From Microbacterium saperdae (GTDB taxonomy: Bacteria > Actinomycetota > Actinomycetes > Actinomycetales > Microbacteriaceae): a stretch of DNA of 64,000 bases. The DNA is taken from assembly GCF_006716345.1 (NCBI RefSeq), contig NZ_VFOX01000002.1, positions 1 through 64,000 on the forward strand, given 5' to 3'. Within the stretch, counting starts at the first letter, position 1, and the number at the start of each line of letters is the position of its first letter. This document shows, one piece after another, positions 7,739 through 16,550 of this stretch. The notes under the pieces are model-generated. The model was given only the letters and a program-made list of their open reading frames with translations, was not told where the DNA came from and made no database searches. The position numbers were made by a program, and so were the translations under genes.

Positions 7739-8947
7739 ATGCCAGGCACCGCTCCCCCGTCCCACCCGAACGGAGCGCCCCGCCCCCACAGCGTGTCGCG
7801 CCCGGTCCTGGCAGGCGTCGTCACGGCGCTGGTGGGCTTCACGAGCTCCTTCGCCGTGGTGCTCACGGGTCTCAGTGCCGTGGGAGCCACGGCCGCGCAG
7901 GCCGCGAGCGGACTCCTCGCCGTGAGCCTCACGATGGGTCTCGCGTGCATCGTGCTCGCCTGGCGGTATCGGATGCCGATCACCGCAGCGTGGTCCACCC
8001 CCGGTGCCGCGCTGCTCGCCGCGACCGGCACCGTGGACGGCGGATGGCCTGCCGCGGTCGGCGCCTTCCTCGTGGCTTCCGCGCTGATCCTGCTGACCGC
8101 GCTCTGGCCGGCGCTGGGCGCGCTGATCGCCCGCATCCCGCCGTCGATCGCCCAGGCGATGCTCGCCGGGGTGCTGCTGCCGCTGTGCCTCGCGCCGATC
8201 ACCGGCATCGTGGCGAACCCCTGGGGCGTCGTGCCGGTCGTGGTGACCTGGCTGATCTTCGCCCGATTCGCGCCGCGGTGGGCGGTCCCGCTGGCCTTCG
8301 TCACAGCGGCCGTGGTCGTCGCCGTCTCGCTCGTGCAGGCGGGGGCGCCCGTCGATCCGGCGCTGCTGCTGCCGCGGTTCGAGCTCACGGCACCCACCTT
8401 CACGGTCGGCGCACTGGTCGGCCTGGCTCTGCCGCTGTTCATCGTGACGATGGCCTCGCAGAACGTGCCGGGTGTCGCGGTCATGCGCAGCTTCGGATAC
8501 GAGGTGCCCTGGCGTCCGGCGATGCTGGTGACCGGCCTCGGCACCGCGCTCGGTGCACCGGCCGGCGGTCACGCGATCAACCTCGCGGCGATCAGCGCGG
8601 CCCTCGCCGCAGGGCCCGATGCCGACCCCGATCCGCAGCGGCGCTGGATCGCCGGCGTCTCGACGGGCGCGTCGTACCTGGTGCTCGGCGGATTCTCGGC
8701 CGCGTTCGCCGCACTCGTCCTCCTCGCGCCGGAGGCCGTGATCCCCGCGGTCGCGGGTCTCGCCCTGTTCGCCGCGTTCGGGTCGTCGGTGCAGCAGGCG
8801 ATCGACGACCCCGGCGAGCGGCTCCCCGCCGTCGTGACCTTCCTGGTCGCGGCATCCGGCATCGCGGTGCTCGGCGTCAGTGCCGCCTTCTGGGCCCTCG
8901 CCGCCGGTCTCCTGGTGCGCACGGTGCTCCACGCCGGCCGCCGCTGA
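7739..8947 (+). CDS. benE: BenE-family benzoate/aromatic acid transporter
   Basis: A 402-residue integral membrane protein with about 12 hydrophobic segments and family-typical stretches: FTSSFAVVLTGLSAVGAT near the N-terminus, PITAAWSTPGAALLAA, and the conserved FIVTMASQNVPGVAVM followed by GAPAGGHAINLAAI. BenE proteins belong to the nucleobase/ascorbate-like fold and import benzoate with protons. No benzoate-degradation genes are nearby, so the natural substrate is uncertain and the gene symbol reflects family only. The ATG at 7739 lies 6 nt after a TAGCCT box (leaderless). Confidence 0.85.
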   Translation: MPGTAPPSHPNGAPRPHSVSRPVLAGVVTALVGFTSSFAVVLTGLSAVGATAAQAASGLLAVSLTMGLACIVLAWRYRMPITAAWSTPGAALLAATGTVDGGWPAAVGAFLVASALILLTALWPALGALIARIPPSIAQAMLAGVLLPLCLAPITGIVANPWGVVPVVVTWLIFARFAPRWAVPLAFVTAAVVVAVSLVQAGAPVDPALLLPRFELTAPTFTVGALVGLALPLFIVTMASQNVPGVAVMRSFGYEVPWRPAMLVTGLGTALGAPAGGHAINLAAISAALAAGPDADPDPQRRWIAGVSTGASYLVLGGFSAAFAALVLLAPEAVIPAVAGLALFAAFGSSVQQAIDDPGERLPAVVTFLVAASGIAVLGVSAAFWALAAGLLVRTVLHAGRR

Positions 8948-9043
8948 CCCCCGGTGTTCCCCCGACATCCACCGCACGGTTGATCGTCGCGAGTCCGCCG
9001 CAGGGGGGATGCCGCAGCGAGGGCATCTCCGTAGCGTGGAGCC

Positions 9044-9940
9044 ATGACCACTGGACCCCTGGAACTGACGGGCATCACCAAGAGCTACGGCTCTCGGCGC
9101 GTTCTCGACGACGTCTCCTTCACCGTGACCCCTGGACGACTGACCGGTTTCGTCGGCGGCAACGGCGCCGGCAAGACCACGACCATGCGCATCGTGCTCG
9201 GGCTGCTGTCCGCCGACGGCGGGACGGTCGACCTGAACGGTACGCCGCTCACCACCGCCGACCGTCGCCGCTTCGGCTACATGCCGGAGGAGCGCGGCCT
9301 CTACCCCAAGATGAAGGTGCTCGAGCAGATCGTCTACCTCGCGCGTCTGCACGGCTTCGCCAAACCGGAGGCGACCGCGCGGGCGACCGAGCTGCTCACC
9401 GAGCTCGGCCTGGGTGAACGCCTGAACGACACGATCGAATCCCTCTCGCTCGGCAACCAGCAGCGGGCGCAGATCGCGGCCGCGCTGGTGCACGACCCCG
9501 AGGTGCTCATCCTCGACGAGCCGTTCTCCGGCCTCGACCCGCTCGCGGTCGACGTCGTCGCCGGGGTGCTGCAGTCCAGCGCCGCCAAGGGCGCAGCCAT
9601 CCTGTTCTCCTCGCATCAGCTCGACGTGGTCGAGCGCCTGTGCGACGACCTGGTGATCCTCGCCGGCGGCACGATCCGCGCCTCCGGCTCGCGCGACGCA
9701 CTGCGCTCCGAGCATGCGGGCAACCGCTACGAGCTGGTCTCGGCGGGCGACGCCGGCTGGCTGCGCACCGAGCCCGGTGTCACGGTCGTCGACTTCGAGG
9801 GCGGCTACGCGCTGTTCGACGCCGACGGCCCCGACACGGCGCAGCGTGTTCTCCGCTCCGCCGTCGAACGCGGCGACGTCGCGAGCTTCTCCCCCAAACA
9901 TCCTTCTCTCGCCCAGATCTTCAAGGAGGTCATCCAGTGA
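9044..9940 (+). CDS. ABC exporter ATP-binding protein (NatA-like)
   Basis: A 298-residue ABC ATPase with Walker A GGNGAGKTT, a Q-loop replaced by the FGYMPEERGLYP region typical of NatA/DrrA-like proteins, signature LSLGNQQRAQIA, Walker B VLILDEPFSGLDP, and switch His in SSHQLD. The last ~80 residues form a DUF4162-like C-terminal domain. It pairs with the permease gene that overlaps its stop by GTGA. Relatives export sodium ions, drugs or lipids; the substrate is not evident. The ATG at 9044 lies 6 nt after a TAGCGT box, so a leaderless transcript is likely. Confidence 0.92.
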   Translation: MTTGPLELTGITKSYGSRRVLDDVSFTVTPGRLTGFVGGNGAGKTTTMRIVLGLLSADGGTVDLNGTPLTTADRRRFGYMPEERGLYPKMKVLEQIVYLARLHGFAKPEATARATELLTELGLGERLNDTIESLSLGNQQRAQIAAALVHDPEVLILDEPFSGLDPLAVDVVAGVLQSSAAKGAAILFSSHQLDVVERLCDDLVILAGGTIRASGSRDALRSEHAGNRYELVSAGDAGWLRTEPGVTVVDFEGGYALFDADGPDTAQRVLRSAVERGDVASFSPKHPSLAQIFKEVIQ

Positions 9941-11031
9941 GCACTCCCTCTCCCGTTCGCGGTTCCAACGGCATCTGGCTCGTCGCCGAGCGCGAGATCG
10001 GGTCGAAGCTGCGCAGCAAGGCCTTCATGATCTCGACCGGCATCCTGCTGCTGATCGCCCTGGTCGGCATCCTGCTGTCCGGCTTCGCGAGCAACAACAG
10101 CGCTGACGACAAGATGCCGGTGGCGGCGACCTCGCAGACCGAAGCGGCCGTCTCGGCGCTGCCGAACGTGACCGTGACCGCGGTATCGGACCAGGCCGCG
10201 GCCGAGGAGCTCGTGCGCTCCGAGAAGGTCGACGCCGCCGTGATCCCCGGCGACGGCCCCTCCGGCTACACGATCATCGCGCTGAAGGATGCCCCCGGCT
10301 CACTCGTGTCGGCGCTGTCGCAGTCGCCCGACGTCGTGATCCTGGACCCCGCGACCACCAACCCGCTGCTGCGCTACTTCATCGCGATCGGCTTCGGTCT
10401 CGTGTTCATGATGGCCGCGGCGACGTTCGGCGGCACGATCGCGCAGAGTGTCGTCGAGGAGAAGCAGACCCGCGTGGTCGAGGTGCTGCTCTCCGCGATC
10501 CCCGCCCGCACTCTGCTCGCCGGCAAGGTGATCGGCAACACGGTGCTCGCGATGGGGCAGATCCTCGCCCTCGCCGCGATCGCCACGGTGGGGCTGATCA
10601 TCACCGGCCAGAACGAGATCCTCGCCACCCTGGGGGCGCCGATCATCTGGTTCGCGGTGTTCTTCCTGTTCGGGTTCATCCTGCTCGCGTCGATGTTCGC
10701 CGCCGCGGCATCCATGGTCTCCCGCCAGGAGGACATCGGATCGACCACGACCCCGATCACCATGCTGATCATGGCCCCGTACATCCTGGTCATCGTCTTC
10801 AACGACAACCCGCTGGTGCTGACGATCATGTCGTACGTGCCGTTCTCCGCCCCGGTCGGGATGCCGATGCGACTCTTCGTCGGCGAGGCGCAGTGGTGGG
10901 AGCCGCTGCTGTCGCTGGTGATCCTGCTCGCGAGCTGCGTGGCCGCGATCGTGGTCGGCGCCAAGATCTACGAGAACTCGCTCCTGCGCATGGGGACGCG
11001 CGTGAAGCTCAAGGAGGCGCTGCGCGGCTGA
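9937..11031 (+). CDS. ABC exporter permease (NatB-like, ABC-2 type)
   Basis: A 364-residue ABC-2 permease. One N-terminal membrane segment (about residues 32-50) follows WLVAEREIGSKLRSKAF, then comes a ~100-residue extracytoplasmic domain, then about five membrane segments from residue ~145. The cytoplasmic QSVVEEKQTRVVEVLLSAIP stretch is the family hallmark of NatB. The GTG at 9937 overlaps the ATPase stop and has AAGGAGGT about 6 nt upstream, so start and coupling are clear. It forms an exporter with the preceding ATPase. A large palindrome follows between this gene and convergent putA. Confidence 0.9.
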   Translation: MSTPSPVRGSNGIWLVAEREIGSKLRSKAFMISTGILLLIALVGILLSGFASNNSADDKMPVAATSQTEAAVSALPNVTVTAVSDQAAAEELVRSEKVDAAVIPGDGPSGYTIIALKDAPGSLVSALSQSPDVVILDPATTNPLLRYFIAIGFGLVFMMAAATFGGTIAQSVVEEKQTRVVEVLLSAIPARTLLAGKVIGNTVLAMGQILALAAIATVGLIITGQNEILATLGAPIIWFAVFFLFGFILLASMFAAAASMVSRQEDIGSTTTPITMLIMAPYILVIVFNDNPLVLTIMSYVPFSAPVGMPMRLFVGEAQWWEPLLSLVILLASCVAAIVVGAKIYENSLLRMGTRVKLKEALRG

Positions 11032-11058
11032 CGCGCACGTGCCGACCCCGGGACCGGG

Positions 11059-11161
11059 CCCCGCGATCCAGCGAGACCCACCATCAACGCCGAGACCCAC
11101 CACCGCAGACGTCTGCAGTGGTGGGTCTCGGCGTTGGTGATGGGTCTCGGGAACCGCGGGG
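11059..11161. repeat. Large imperfect palindrome between convergent genes (REP-like or bidirectional terminator)
   Basis: Arms of 39 bp (11072-11110 and 11111-11149) meet at the perfect core gcagacgtctgc and pair with only three mismatches. An outer ccccgcg/cgcgggg pair extends the stem. Within each arm gagacccacca (or its complement) occurs twice, so the element is built from nested repeats. It lacks a T-run. Its position between the ABC permease and putA stops fits a bidirectional terminator, but its length and internal repeats fit a dispersed REP-type element better. Confidence 0.85.
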
Positions 11162-11188
11162 AGCACGCGCGGAGGAAGACTCCTGCGC

Positions 11189-14100
11189 TCAGATCACGCC
11201 GTCCGTGAGGCCGGTCGGGTTGCCGAAGCGGTGGTTCGTGATCGACACGGCCTGCTCGTGCAGGAACGGCAGCATCTCCACCCGGCCGGCACCGGTCACG
11301 GCGTGCGACCAGACGGCCACGTCGGGGCTTCCACCCAGCGCGGCGAACAGCGCCGAGGCGTCGCCGCCGACCAGACGCACCCGCTGCCAGCTGCTCTGGC
11401 CCTTCGCCACCGCCTTGGCGTACCGCTTGGCCCAGGCGGCATCCTTGTCGTGCGTCACCGTCACGCCCTGGGCGCGCAGCACCTTCTCGACGCCGCCCGG
11501 AAGGCTCGCGGCCGAGACCGTGAACGGGCTGCCGCTGCGCAGAGCCGCGGCGAGCACGCGCACGCTCTCGACGAGCGGCGCATCCTCGGCGAGACGCACG
11601 TCGACGGCGACGGGACGGTAGCGGAACAGGTTGCGCTCGACGCCCAGCCCCGACTTGTCGGAGACGGCGCCGAACTCGGAGGTCCAGGCGCTCTCATCCG
11701 AGGCGGCGGCCCGCAGCAGCCAGTCGTTCTGCGCACCGTCGAGCTCGCCGTCCGCGGCGTGCAGCAGCGCGTCGACGGCCGGAGCCACCGCCGCACCGGC
11801 GACCACGGCCGGCAGCTCGGATGCCGTCCACTCGCCGAGTCCGAACAGGTAGTTCGGGCCACCGGCCTTGGCACCGGCGCCGACGGCCGAACGCTTCCAG
11901 CCGCCGAACGGCTGCCGCTGCACGATCGCGCCGGTGATGCCGCGGTTCACGTACAGGTTGCCGGCCTCGACGCGGTCGAGCCAGGTCGCGACCTCGGCGG
12001 AGTCGAGCGAGTGGAGCCCTGCCGTCAGGCCGTAGTCCACCGCGTTCTGCAGGCGGATGGCCTCGTCGAGGTCCTTGGCGTGCATGATGCCGAGCACCGG
12101 GCCGAAGAACTCGGTCATGTGGAAGTACGAGCCCTCGGCGACGCCGGTCTTCACACCCGGGGTCCACTGCTTGCCCTCGGCGTCGAGCCTGCGGGGCTTC
12201 ACGAGCCACTTCTCTCCCTTGCCGAGCTCGGTCAGCGCGGCGAGCAGCTTGCCGTCGGCGGGCTCGATGATCGGCCCCATCTGCGTGCTCGGGTCATCCG
12301 GCAGGCCGACACGCATCGAGGCGACCGCGTCGACGAGCTGGCGCTCGAAGCGACGGGAGTCCGCGACCGAGCCGACCAGGATCGCCAGCGAGGCCGCGGA
12401 GCACTTCTGCCCGGCGTGGCCGAAGGCGCTGCGCGCCACGTCGGCGGCAGCCAGGTCGAGGTCGGCGGACGGCGTCACGATGATCGCGTTCTTGCCGCTG
12501 GTCTCGGCGAGCAGCGGCAGGTCGGACCGGAACGAACGGAACAACTGCGCGGTCTCGTAGGCACCGGTGAGGATGACACGGTCCACCTCTGGACTGGCGA
12601 CCAGGCGGGTGCCCAGGTCGCGCGAGGCGAGGTCGACCAGGGCGAGCAGGTCGCGTGGCACCCCGGCCGCCCACAGTGCCTCGATCATGACGGCGCCGCA
12701 CCGCTGAGTCAGCTTGGCGGGCTTGATGATCACGCCGGAACCCGAGGCGAGTCCGGCCAGCACGCCGCCGGCCGGGATCGCGACGGGGAAGTTCCACGGC
12801 GGGGTCACGACCGTGACCTTCGAGGGGATGAACGTGGCACCCGAGACGGTCTCGAGGTCCTTCGCCCGCTCGGCGTAGTAGTGCGCGAAGTCGATCGCCT
12901 CGCTGATCTCGGGGTCTGCCTCGGCGAGCGTCTTGCCCGCCTCGTGCGCCATGATCTCGAGCAGCTGACCGCGGCGTGCGGAGAGCTCGTCGCCCGCGCG
13001 ATGCAGCACGGCGGCGCGGTCCGCGGCGGGAAGGGCCGCCCACTTCTCGGCAGCCGCGGTGGCGGCGGCGAAGATGCCGTCGAGCTGCTCGTCCGTCTCG
13101 ACGCGTGCCGCGGCGATCGCGTCGACACCGAGCGTGGTGTCCACCGACCGCTGCAGGATCGCGCGACCCCAGGTGCGGTTGGCGCCGAGCGCGGGATCGG
13201 TGTCGGGCTGGTTGTGGAACGCGGTCGTCGGGGTGGCGGCTTCCGCCTCCGTGGCCCGGTTCTGCACGCGGTTCGAGGCAGGTACCGAACGGTCGGCCTC
13301 GAGTCCGGCCAGCGAACGCTCGAAGCGCTCCCGCTCGCGGGTGAGCAGCGTCGGGTTCGAGGCGAGCTCGAAGACGGCCGACATGAAGTTCTCGGAACTG
13401 GCGTTCTCCTCCAGGCGGCGCACGAGGTACGCGATCGCCACGTCGAACTCCGCCGGGTTCACGACCGGCGTGTACAGCAGCAGGCGACCGACGTCCTTGC
13501 GCACGGCCTCGGCCTGCCCGGTCGCCATGCCCAGGAGCATCTCGTACTCGACCAGCGAACCGCCGTCGACCCCGCGCGCCTGCGACAGCAGCCAGGTGTA
13601 CGCGATGTCGAACAGGTTGTGGCCGGCGACGCCGATGCGCACGGCGTCCAGACGCTCCGGGGTCAGCGCCCAGTCGAGCACGCGCTTGTAGTTGGTGTCG
13701 GAATCCTGCTTGGTCGAGTAGGTCGCGAGCGGCCAGCCGTGCACGGCGGCATCCACATGCTCCATCGCGAGGTTCGCCCCCTTGACGACGCGCACCTTGA
13801 TCGGCGCTCCGCCCTTCGCGCGCCGAGCGGTCGCCCACTCCTGCAGGTGCTGCATCGCCCCGAGGGCGTCGGGCAGGTACGCCTGGAGGACGATGCCGGC
13901 CTCGAGGTTCTCGAGGCCGGGCTGGTCGAGGATGCTCGTGAACGCCGCGATCGTCAGATCGAGGTCGCGGAACTCCTCCATGTCGAGGTTGATGAACTTC
14001 GCCTTGCCGGCCGCCTCGGAACGCGCGGCGAGCTCATACAGCGGAGTGAGGCGCGTGACGACATCGGCGACGGCCTCGTCGAACGACCACATCGACAGCT

Positions 14101-14650
14101 GGCTGACCACGCTGGAGACCTTGATCGAGACGTAGTCGACGTCGTCTCGGGCGAGGAAGTCGCTGGTCCCCTGCAGGCGACGGCCGGCCTCGCGCTCGCC
14201 GAGCACGGCCTCGCCGAGCAGGTTGAGGTTCAGGCGGTTGCCGCTCTTGCGCAGCTTCGCGATCGCCGGGCCGAGCTTGGCCGGCGTCGCGTCGAGCACC
14301 AGGTGGCCGACCATCGCGCGCAGCACACGGCGGGAGATCGGCACCACGACGCCCGGGAGCTTCGGGGCCATGAAGCCACCGGTCTTGATCGCGCTGCGCA
14401 GGTACCAGGGCAGCAGCGTCGGGGTGATCTCGGAGATCTCGGCGAGCTTGCGACCCGCGACGCTCAGGTCCTCCGGGCGCATGACACCGTCGACGAAGCC
14501 GACCGTGAAGTCGAGCCCGTTCGGGTCCTTCAGCACCTCGGCGAGACGCTGGGCCGCGGGCTCGACGGGGTGGGTCTCGCTCTCGGTGAGCCAGCGCTGC
14601 ACGACGGCGGCGACGTCCGAGGTGCGGGGGGTGGTGTCGACGGCAGTCAT
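11189..14650 (-). CDS. putA: Bifunctional proline dehydrogenase / L-glutamate-gamma-semialdehyde dehydrogenase
   Basis: PutA oxidises proline to glutamate in two steps, passing electrons to FAD and then NAD. The 1153-residue protein has an N-terminal PRODH barrel (residues ~40-450, with VSIKVSSVVSQLSMW, MEEFRDLDLTI, and LQAYLPDALGAMQHLQEW) and a central aldehyde dehydrogenase (TPPWNFPVAIPAGG; AETSGKNAIIV; the nucleophile Cys in GHAGQKCSAASLA; EFFGPVLGIM). A ~200-residue C-terminal region follows FGGWKRSAVGAGAKAGG. No ribbon-helix-helix repressor domain is present, so it does not self-regulate; the divergent LysR gene is the likely regulator. The ATG at 14650 has GGAGG 11 nt upstream; an alternative start at 14683 would add 11 residues. 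Confidence 0.95.
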   Translation of the reverse strand: MTAVDTTPRTSDVAAVVQRWLTESETHPVEPAAQRLAEVLKDPNGLDFTVGFVDGVMRPEDLSVAGRKLAEISEITPTLLPWYLRSAIKTGGFMAPKLPGVVVPISRRVLRAMVGHLVLDATPAKLGPAIAKLRKSGNRLNLNLLGEAVLGEREAGRRLQGTSDFLARDDVDYVSIKVSSVVSQLSMWSFDEAVADVVTRLTPLYELAARSEAAGKAKFINLDMEEFRDLDLTIAAFTSILDQPGLENLEAGIVLQAYLPDALGAMQHLQEWATARRAKGGAPIKVRVVKGANLAMEHVDAAVHGWPLATYSTKQDSDTNYKRVLDWALTPERLDAVRIGVAGHNLFDIAYTWLLSQARGVDGGSLVEYEMLLGMATGQAEAVRKDVGRLLLYTPVVNPAEFDVAIAYLVRRLEENASSENFMSAVFELASNPTLLTRERERFERSLAGLEADRSVPASNRVQNRATEAEAATPTTAFHNQPDTDPALGANRTWGRAILQRSVDTTLGVDAIAAARVETDEQLDGIFAAATAAAEKWAALPAADRAAVLHRAGDELSARRGQLLEIMAHEAGKTLAEADPEISEAIDFAHYYAERAKDLETVSGATFIPSKVTVVTPPWNFPVAIPAGGVLAGLASGSGVIIKPAKLTQRCGAVMIEALWAAGVPRDLLALVDLASRDLGTRLVASPEVDRVILTGAYETAQLFRSFRSDLPLLAETSGKNAIIVTPSADLDLAAADVARSAFGHAGQKCSAASLAILVGSVADSRRFERQLVDAVASMRVGLPDDPSTQMGPIIEPADGKLLAALTELGKGEKWLVKPRRLDAEGKQWTPGVKTGVAEGSYFHMTEFFGPVLGIMHAKDLDEAIRLQNAVDYGLTAGLHSLDSAEVATWLDRVEAGNLYVNRGITGAIVQRQPFGGWKRSAVGAGAKAGGPNYLFGLGEWTASELPAVVAGAAVAPAVDALLHAADGELDGAQNDWLLRAAASDESAWTSEFGAVSDKSGLGVERNLFRYRPVAVDVRLAEDAPLVESVRVLAAALRSGSPFTVSAASLPGGVEKVLRAQGVTVTHDKDAAWAKRYAKAVAKGQSSWQRVRLVGGDASALFAALGGSPDVAVWSHAVTGAGRVEMLPFLHEQAVSITNHRFGNPTGLTDGVI

Positions 14651-14748
14651 CGGCGGGGAAACCTCCAGGTCGGGAGCGCACACCTCGGGATCGTGTGCGG
14701 CTGGATCATTGTCATCCCCGACGGTAGGCTCCGTCTATCAACCGATTC

Positions 14749-14775
14749 GAGTGGATTCTGTTCACTCAGACTGAA
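14749..14775. promoter_or_regulatory. Candidate LysR-type operator between putA and its regulator
   Basis: Two overlapping inverted repeats lie in the 156-nt divergent region: GAGTG-N9-CACTC (14749-14767) and TTCA-N7-TGAA (14761-14775). LysR-type regulators bind interrupted palindromes of this size near their own promoters. The overlap with the likely lysR promoter supports autoregulation, but which repeat is used is unknown. Confidence 0.45.
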
Positions 14776-14806
14776 CGAACTTCGCCGCCCGCCAGGAGGA
14801 TCCCTC

Positions 14807-15715
14807 GTGCTCGACGTCAATCGCCTACGGATGCTCGTGGAGCTCAGCCGCCGCGGCACGCTCTCGGCCGTGGCCGACGCCCTGTCGTACAGCAAGGCCT
14901 CGGTCTCACAGCAGCTGAGCGCGCTGGAGCGGGACGTCGGCGTGCCGCTCCTGCGCCGCGTGGGCAGGGGGGTGCAGTTCACCCCGCAGGGGAACGTGCT
15001 GGTCGCGGAGGCGATCGGCATCCTCGATCAGCTCGAGCACGCCCAGGTGGCGGTGGCGGAGTCGCTGACCGAGGTGACCGGCACCGTGCGCATCGCGGTG
15101 TTCCAGTCGGCCGCGCACTCGCTGCTCCCCCGGGCGCTCGCATCCCTCAGGGACGACCACCCCGCCCTGCGCGTCGAGGTGACCGAGTGCGACCCCGAGA
15201 CCGGGCTCGTCGGTGTCTCCAGCCGCGACTTCGACCTGATCCTCGCCGAGCAGTACCCCGGCGTCACCCGCCCGATCCACGCCGACCTGGACCGGGTCGC
15301 GCTCGCCCATGACGCGATCACGCTCGCGCGCCGCCCCGGCACCCCCGACACGGCGGATGCCGTCGCCGCGCTCTGGTCGACACGGGAACAGCCCTGGGTG
15401 CTCGAGCCCGCAGGCACCGCATCGAGGGCGTGGGCGGAGCAGCTGTGCCGCACCGCCGGGTTCGAACCGGATGTGCGCTTCGAGGTCGCCGACCTCACCG
15501 CGCACGTGCGACTCATCCGCGCCGGGCTCGCCACCGGGCTCCTGCCGGAACTGGTCTGGGCAGGCGAGACCCCGACCGTCGCGCTCACCGCACTGCCGGA
15601 GCAGCCGCGGCGCGAGATCTTCTCCTCCGCGCGACGCGTGTCGGCCGCGGCGCCATCGATCCGCGCCGTGCGCCGCGCCCTCGCATCCGCTGCCTCGCAC
15701 AACCTGCTCGACTGA
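14807..15715 (+). CDS. LysR-family transcriptional regulator (probable putA regulator)
   Basis: A 302-residue LysR protein with an N-terminal winged helix (VNRLRMLVELSRRGTLSAVA, ALSYSKASVSQQLSALERDV) and a two-lobed effector-binding domain that starts about residue 90 (GTVRIAVFQSAAHSLLP). The GTG at 14807 has AGGAGG 7 nt upstream, which settles the start. It is transcribed away from putA with a short shared upstream region, the classic layout for a regulator and its target. Control of proline catabolism is an inference from this layout; the ligand could be proline or a pathway intermediate. Confidence 0.9.
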   Translation: MLDVNRLRMLVELSRRGTLSAVADALSYSKASVSQQLSALERDVGVPLLRRVGRGVQFTPQGNVLVAEAIGILDQLEHAQVAVAESLTEVTGTVRIAVFQSAAHSLLPRALASLRDDHPALRVEVTECDPETGLVGVSSRDFDLILAEQYPGVTRPIHADLDRVALAHDAITLARRPGTPDTADAVAALWSTREQPWVLEPAGTASRAWAEQLCRTAGFEPDVRFEVADLTAHVRLIRAGLATGLLPELVWAGETPTVALTALPEQPRREIFSSARRVSAAAPSIRAVRRALASAASHNLLD

Positions 15716-15757
15716 GTCGCAGCGTCCTCGTCCGTCATCCTGGAACTCATCGGGAAT

Positions 15758-15773
15758 ATGCATGCACATGCAT
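15758..15773. promoter_or_regulatory. Perfect 7-2-7 palindrome upstream of nitroreductase gene
   Basis: ATGCATG-CA-CATGCAT is a perfect palindrome with a 2-nt centre, set in a short AT-richer stretch about 60 nt before the nitroreductase start. Size and position suggest a repressor operator. The binding protein is unknown. A separate perfect 8-bp hairpin (gaaggagt / actccttc, 15798-15820) follows in the probable 5' leader and encloses an AAGGAG sequence. Confidence 0.5.
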
Positions 15774-15834
15774 CCGTTGTGTCCCGTGTAGCCGGACGAA
15801 GGAGTCCGATCCACTCCTTCTGAAAGGCACTTCC

Positions 15835-16422
15835 GTGAGCACTCCCGTGATCGACCGCACCGCCCCGACCGAGCACCCCGTCCTCGACGTCCTCGCCGGA
15901 CGCTGGAGCCCCCGCGCCTTCGACGCGCAGAACTCGATCGACGAGGCCAAGCTCGCCACCGCCCTCGAGGCCGCCCGCTGGAGCCCGTCCGCCAACAACT
16001 CGCAGCCGTGGCGCTTCATCGTCGCCCGCCGTGGAACCGCGCTGCACGCGCAGGTCGTCGACGCGCTCATGGGCTTCAACCAGGCCTGGGCAGGGAACGC
16101 CGCCGTGCTGGTCGTCGCGATCGCCGAGACCGCGACCGCGGACGGCACCCCGATCACCCACGCCTTCTACGACCTCGGCCAGGCCGTCGCCCACTTCTCG
16201 GTGCAGGCGCACCACGACGGTCTCCTCGTGCACCAGATGAGCGGCTTCGACCCGGAGGTCGTGCGCGAGTTCGCCGACCTCGAGGAGCGCTTCGTGCCCG
16301 CCACCGTCTTCGCCGTCGGCGAGTTCGGCGACGTCGACTCCCTGCCCGAGGTGCTGCAGGAGCGCGAGGTCGCCCCGCGCGTGCGTCGCCCGATCGCCGA
16401 GACGGTCATCCTCAGCGCCTGA
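15835..16422 (+). CDS. Nitroreductase-family FMN oxidoreductase
   Basis: The 195-residue protein is of typical nitroreductase length; the family uses FMN and NAD(P)H to reduce nitro compounds, quinones or related substrates. RWSPRAFDAQNSI near the N-terminus and ALEAARWSPSANNSQPWRFI are the FMN-binding signatures, and YDLGQAVAHFSVQAHHDGL follows mid-protein. The GTG at 15835 has GAAAGG upstream. The leader contains a palindromic operator candidate and a small hairpin. A strong terminator follows the gene, so it is a single-gene unit that may respond to nitro- or redox stress. Confidence 0.88.
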   Translation: MSTPVIDRTAPTEHPVLDVLAGRWSPRAFDAQNSIDEAKLATALEAARWSPSANNSQPWRFIVARRGTALHAQVVDALMGFNQAWAGNAAVLVVAIAETATADGTPITHAFYDLGQAVAHFSVQAHHDGLLVHQMSGFDPEVVREFADLEERFVPATVFAVGEFGDVDSLPEVLQEREVAPRVRRPIAETVILSA

Positions 16423-16440
16423 GCCCCGCGAGCACAGCTC

Positions 16441-16508
16441 GCTCCCGTCTCCCTTCTCGTCGCTCGCCACCGCGGGAGCGACGAGAAGGGAGACGGGAGC
16501 TTTCTTTT
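16441..16508 (+). terminator. Strong Rho-independent terminator
   Basis: A perfect 25-bp stem (16441-16465 with 16476-16500) with a 10-nt loop is followed by tttctttt (16501-16508). It ends the nitroreductase transcript. The stem is much longer than a standard terminator needs. Confidence 0.93.
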
Positions 16509-16550
16509 GGGAGGGGTGCGGCGGGGCACCCCCGACCTACAATCGACCGC

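Noticed and set aside
7289..9901. An 870-residue minus-strand frame across benE and the ABC ATPase genes
   Set aside because: It is a shadow of high third-position GC on the opposite strand; both plus-strand genes are unmistakable.
11231..15715. A 1494-residue open frame on the plus strand antisense to putA and running into the LysR gene
   Set aside because: Only the last 302 codons (from 14807) encode a recognisable protein with a ribosome-binding site. The rest is Arg/Gly/His-rich antisense reading, common in GC-rich DNA.
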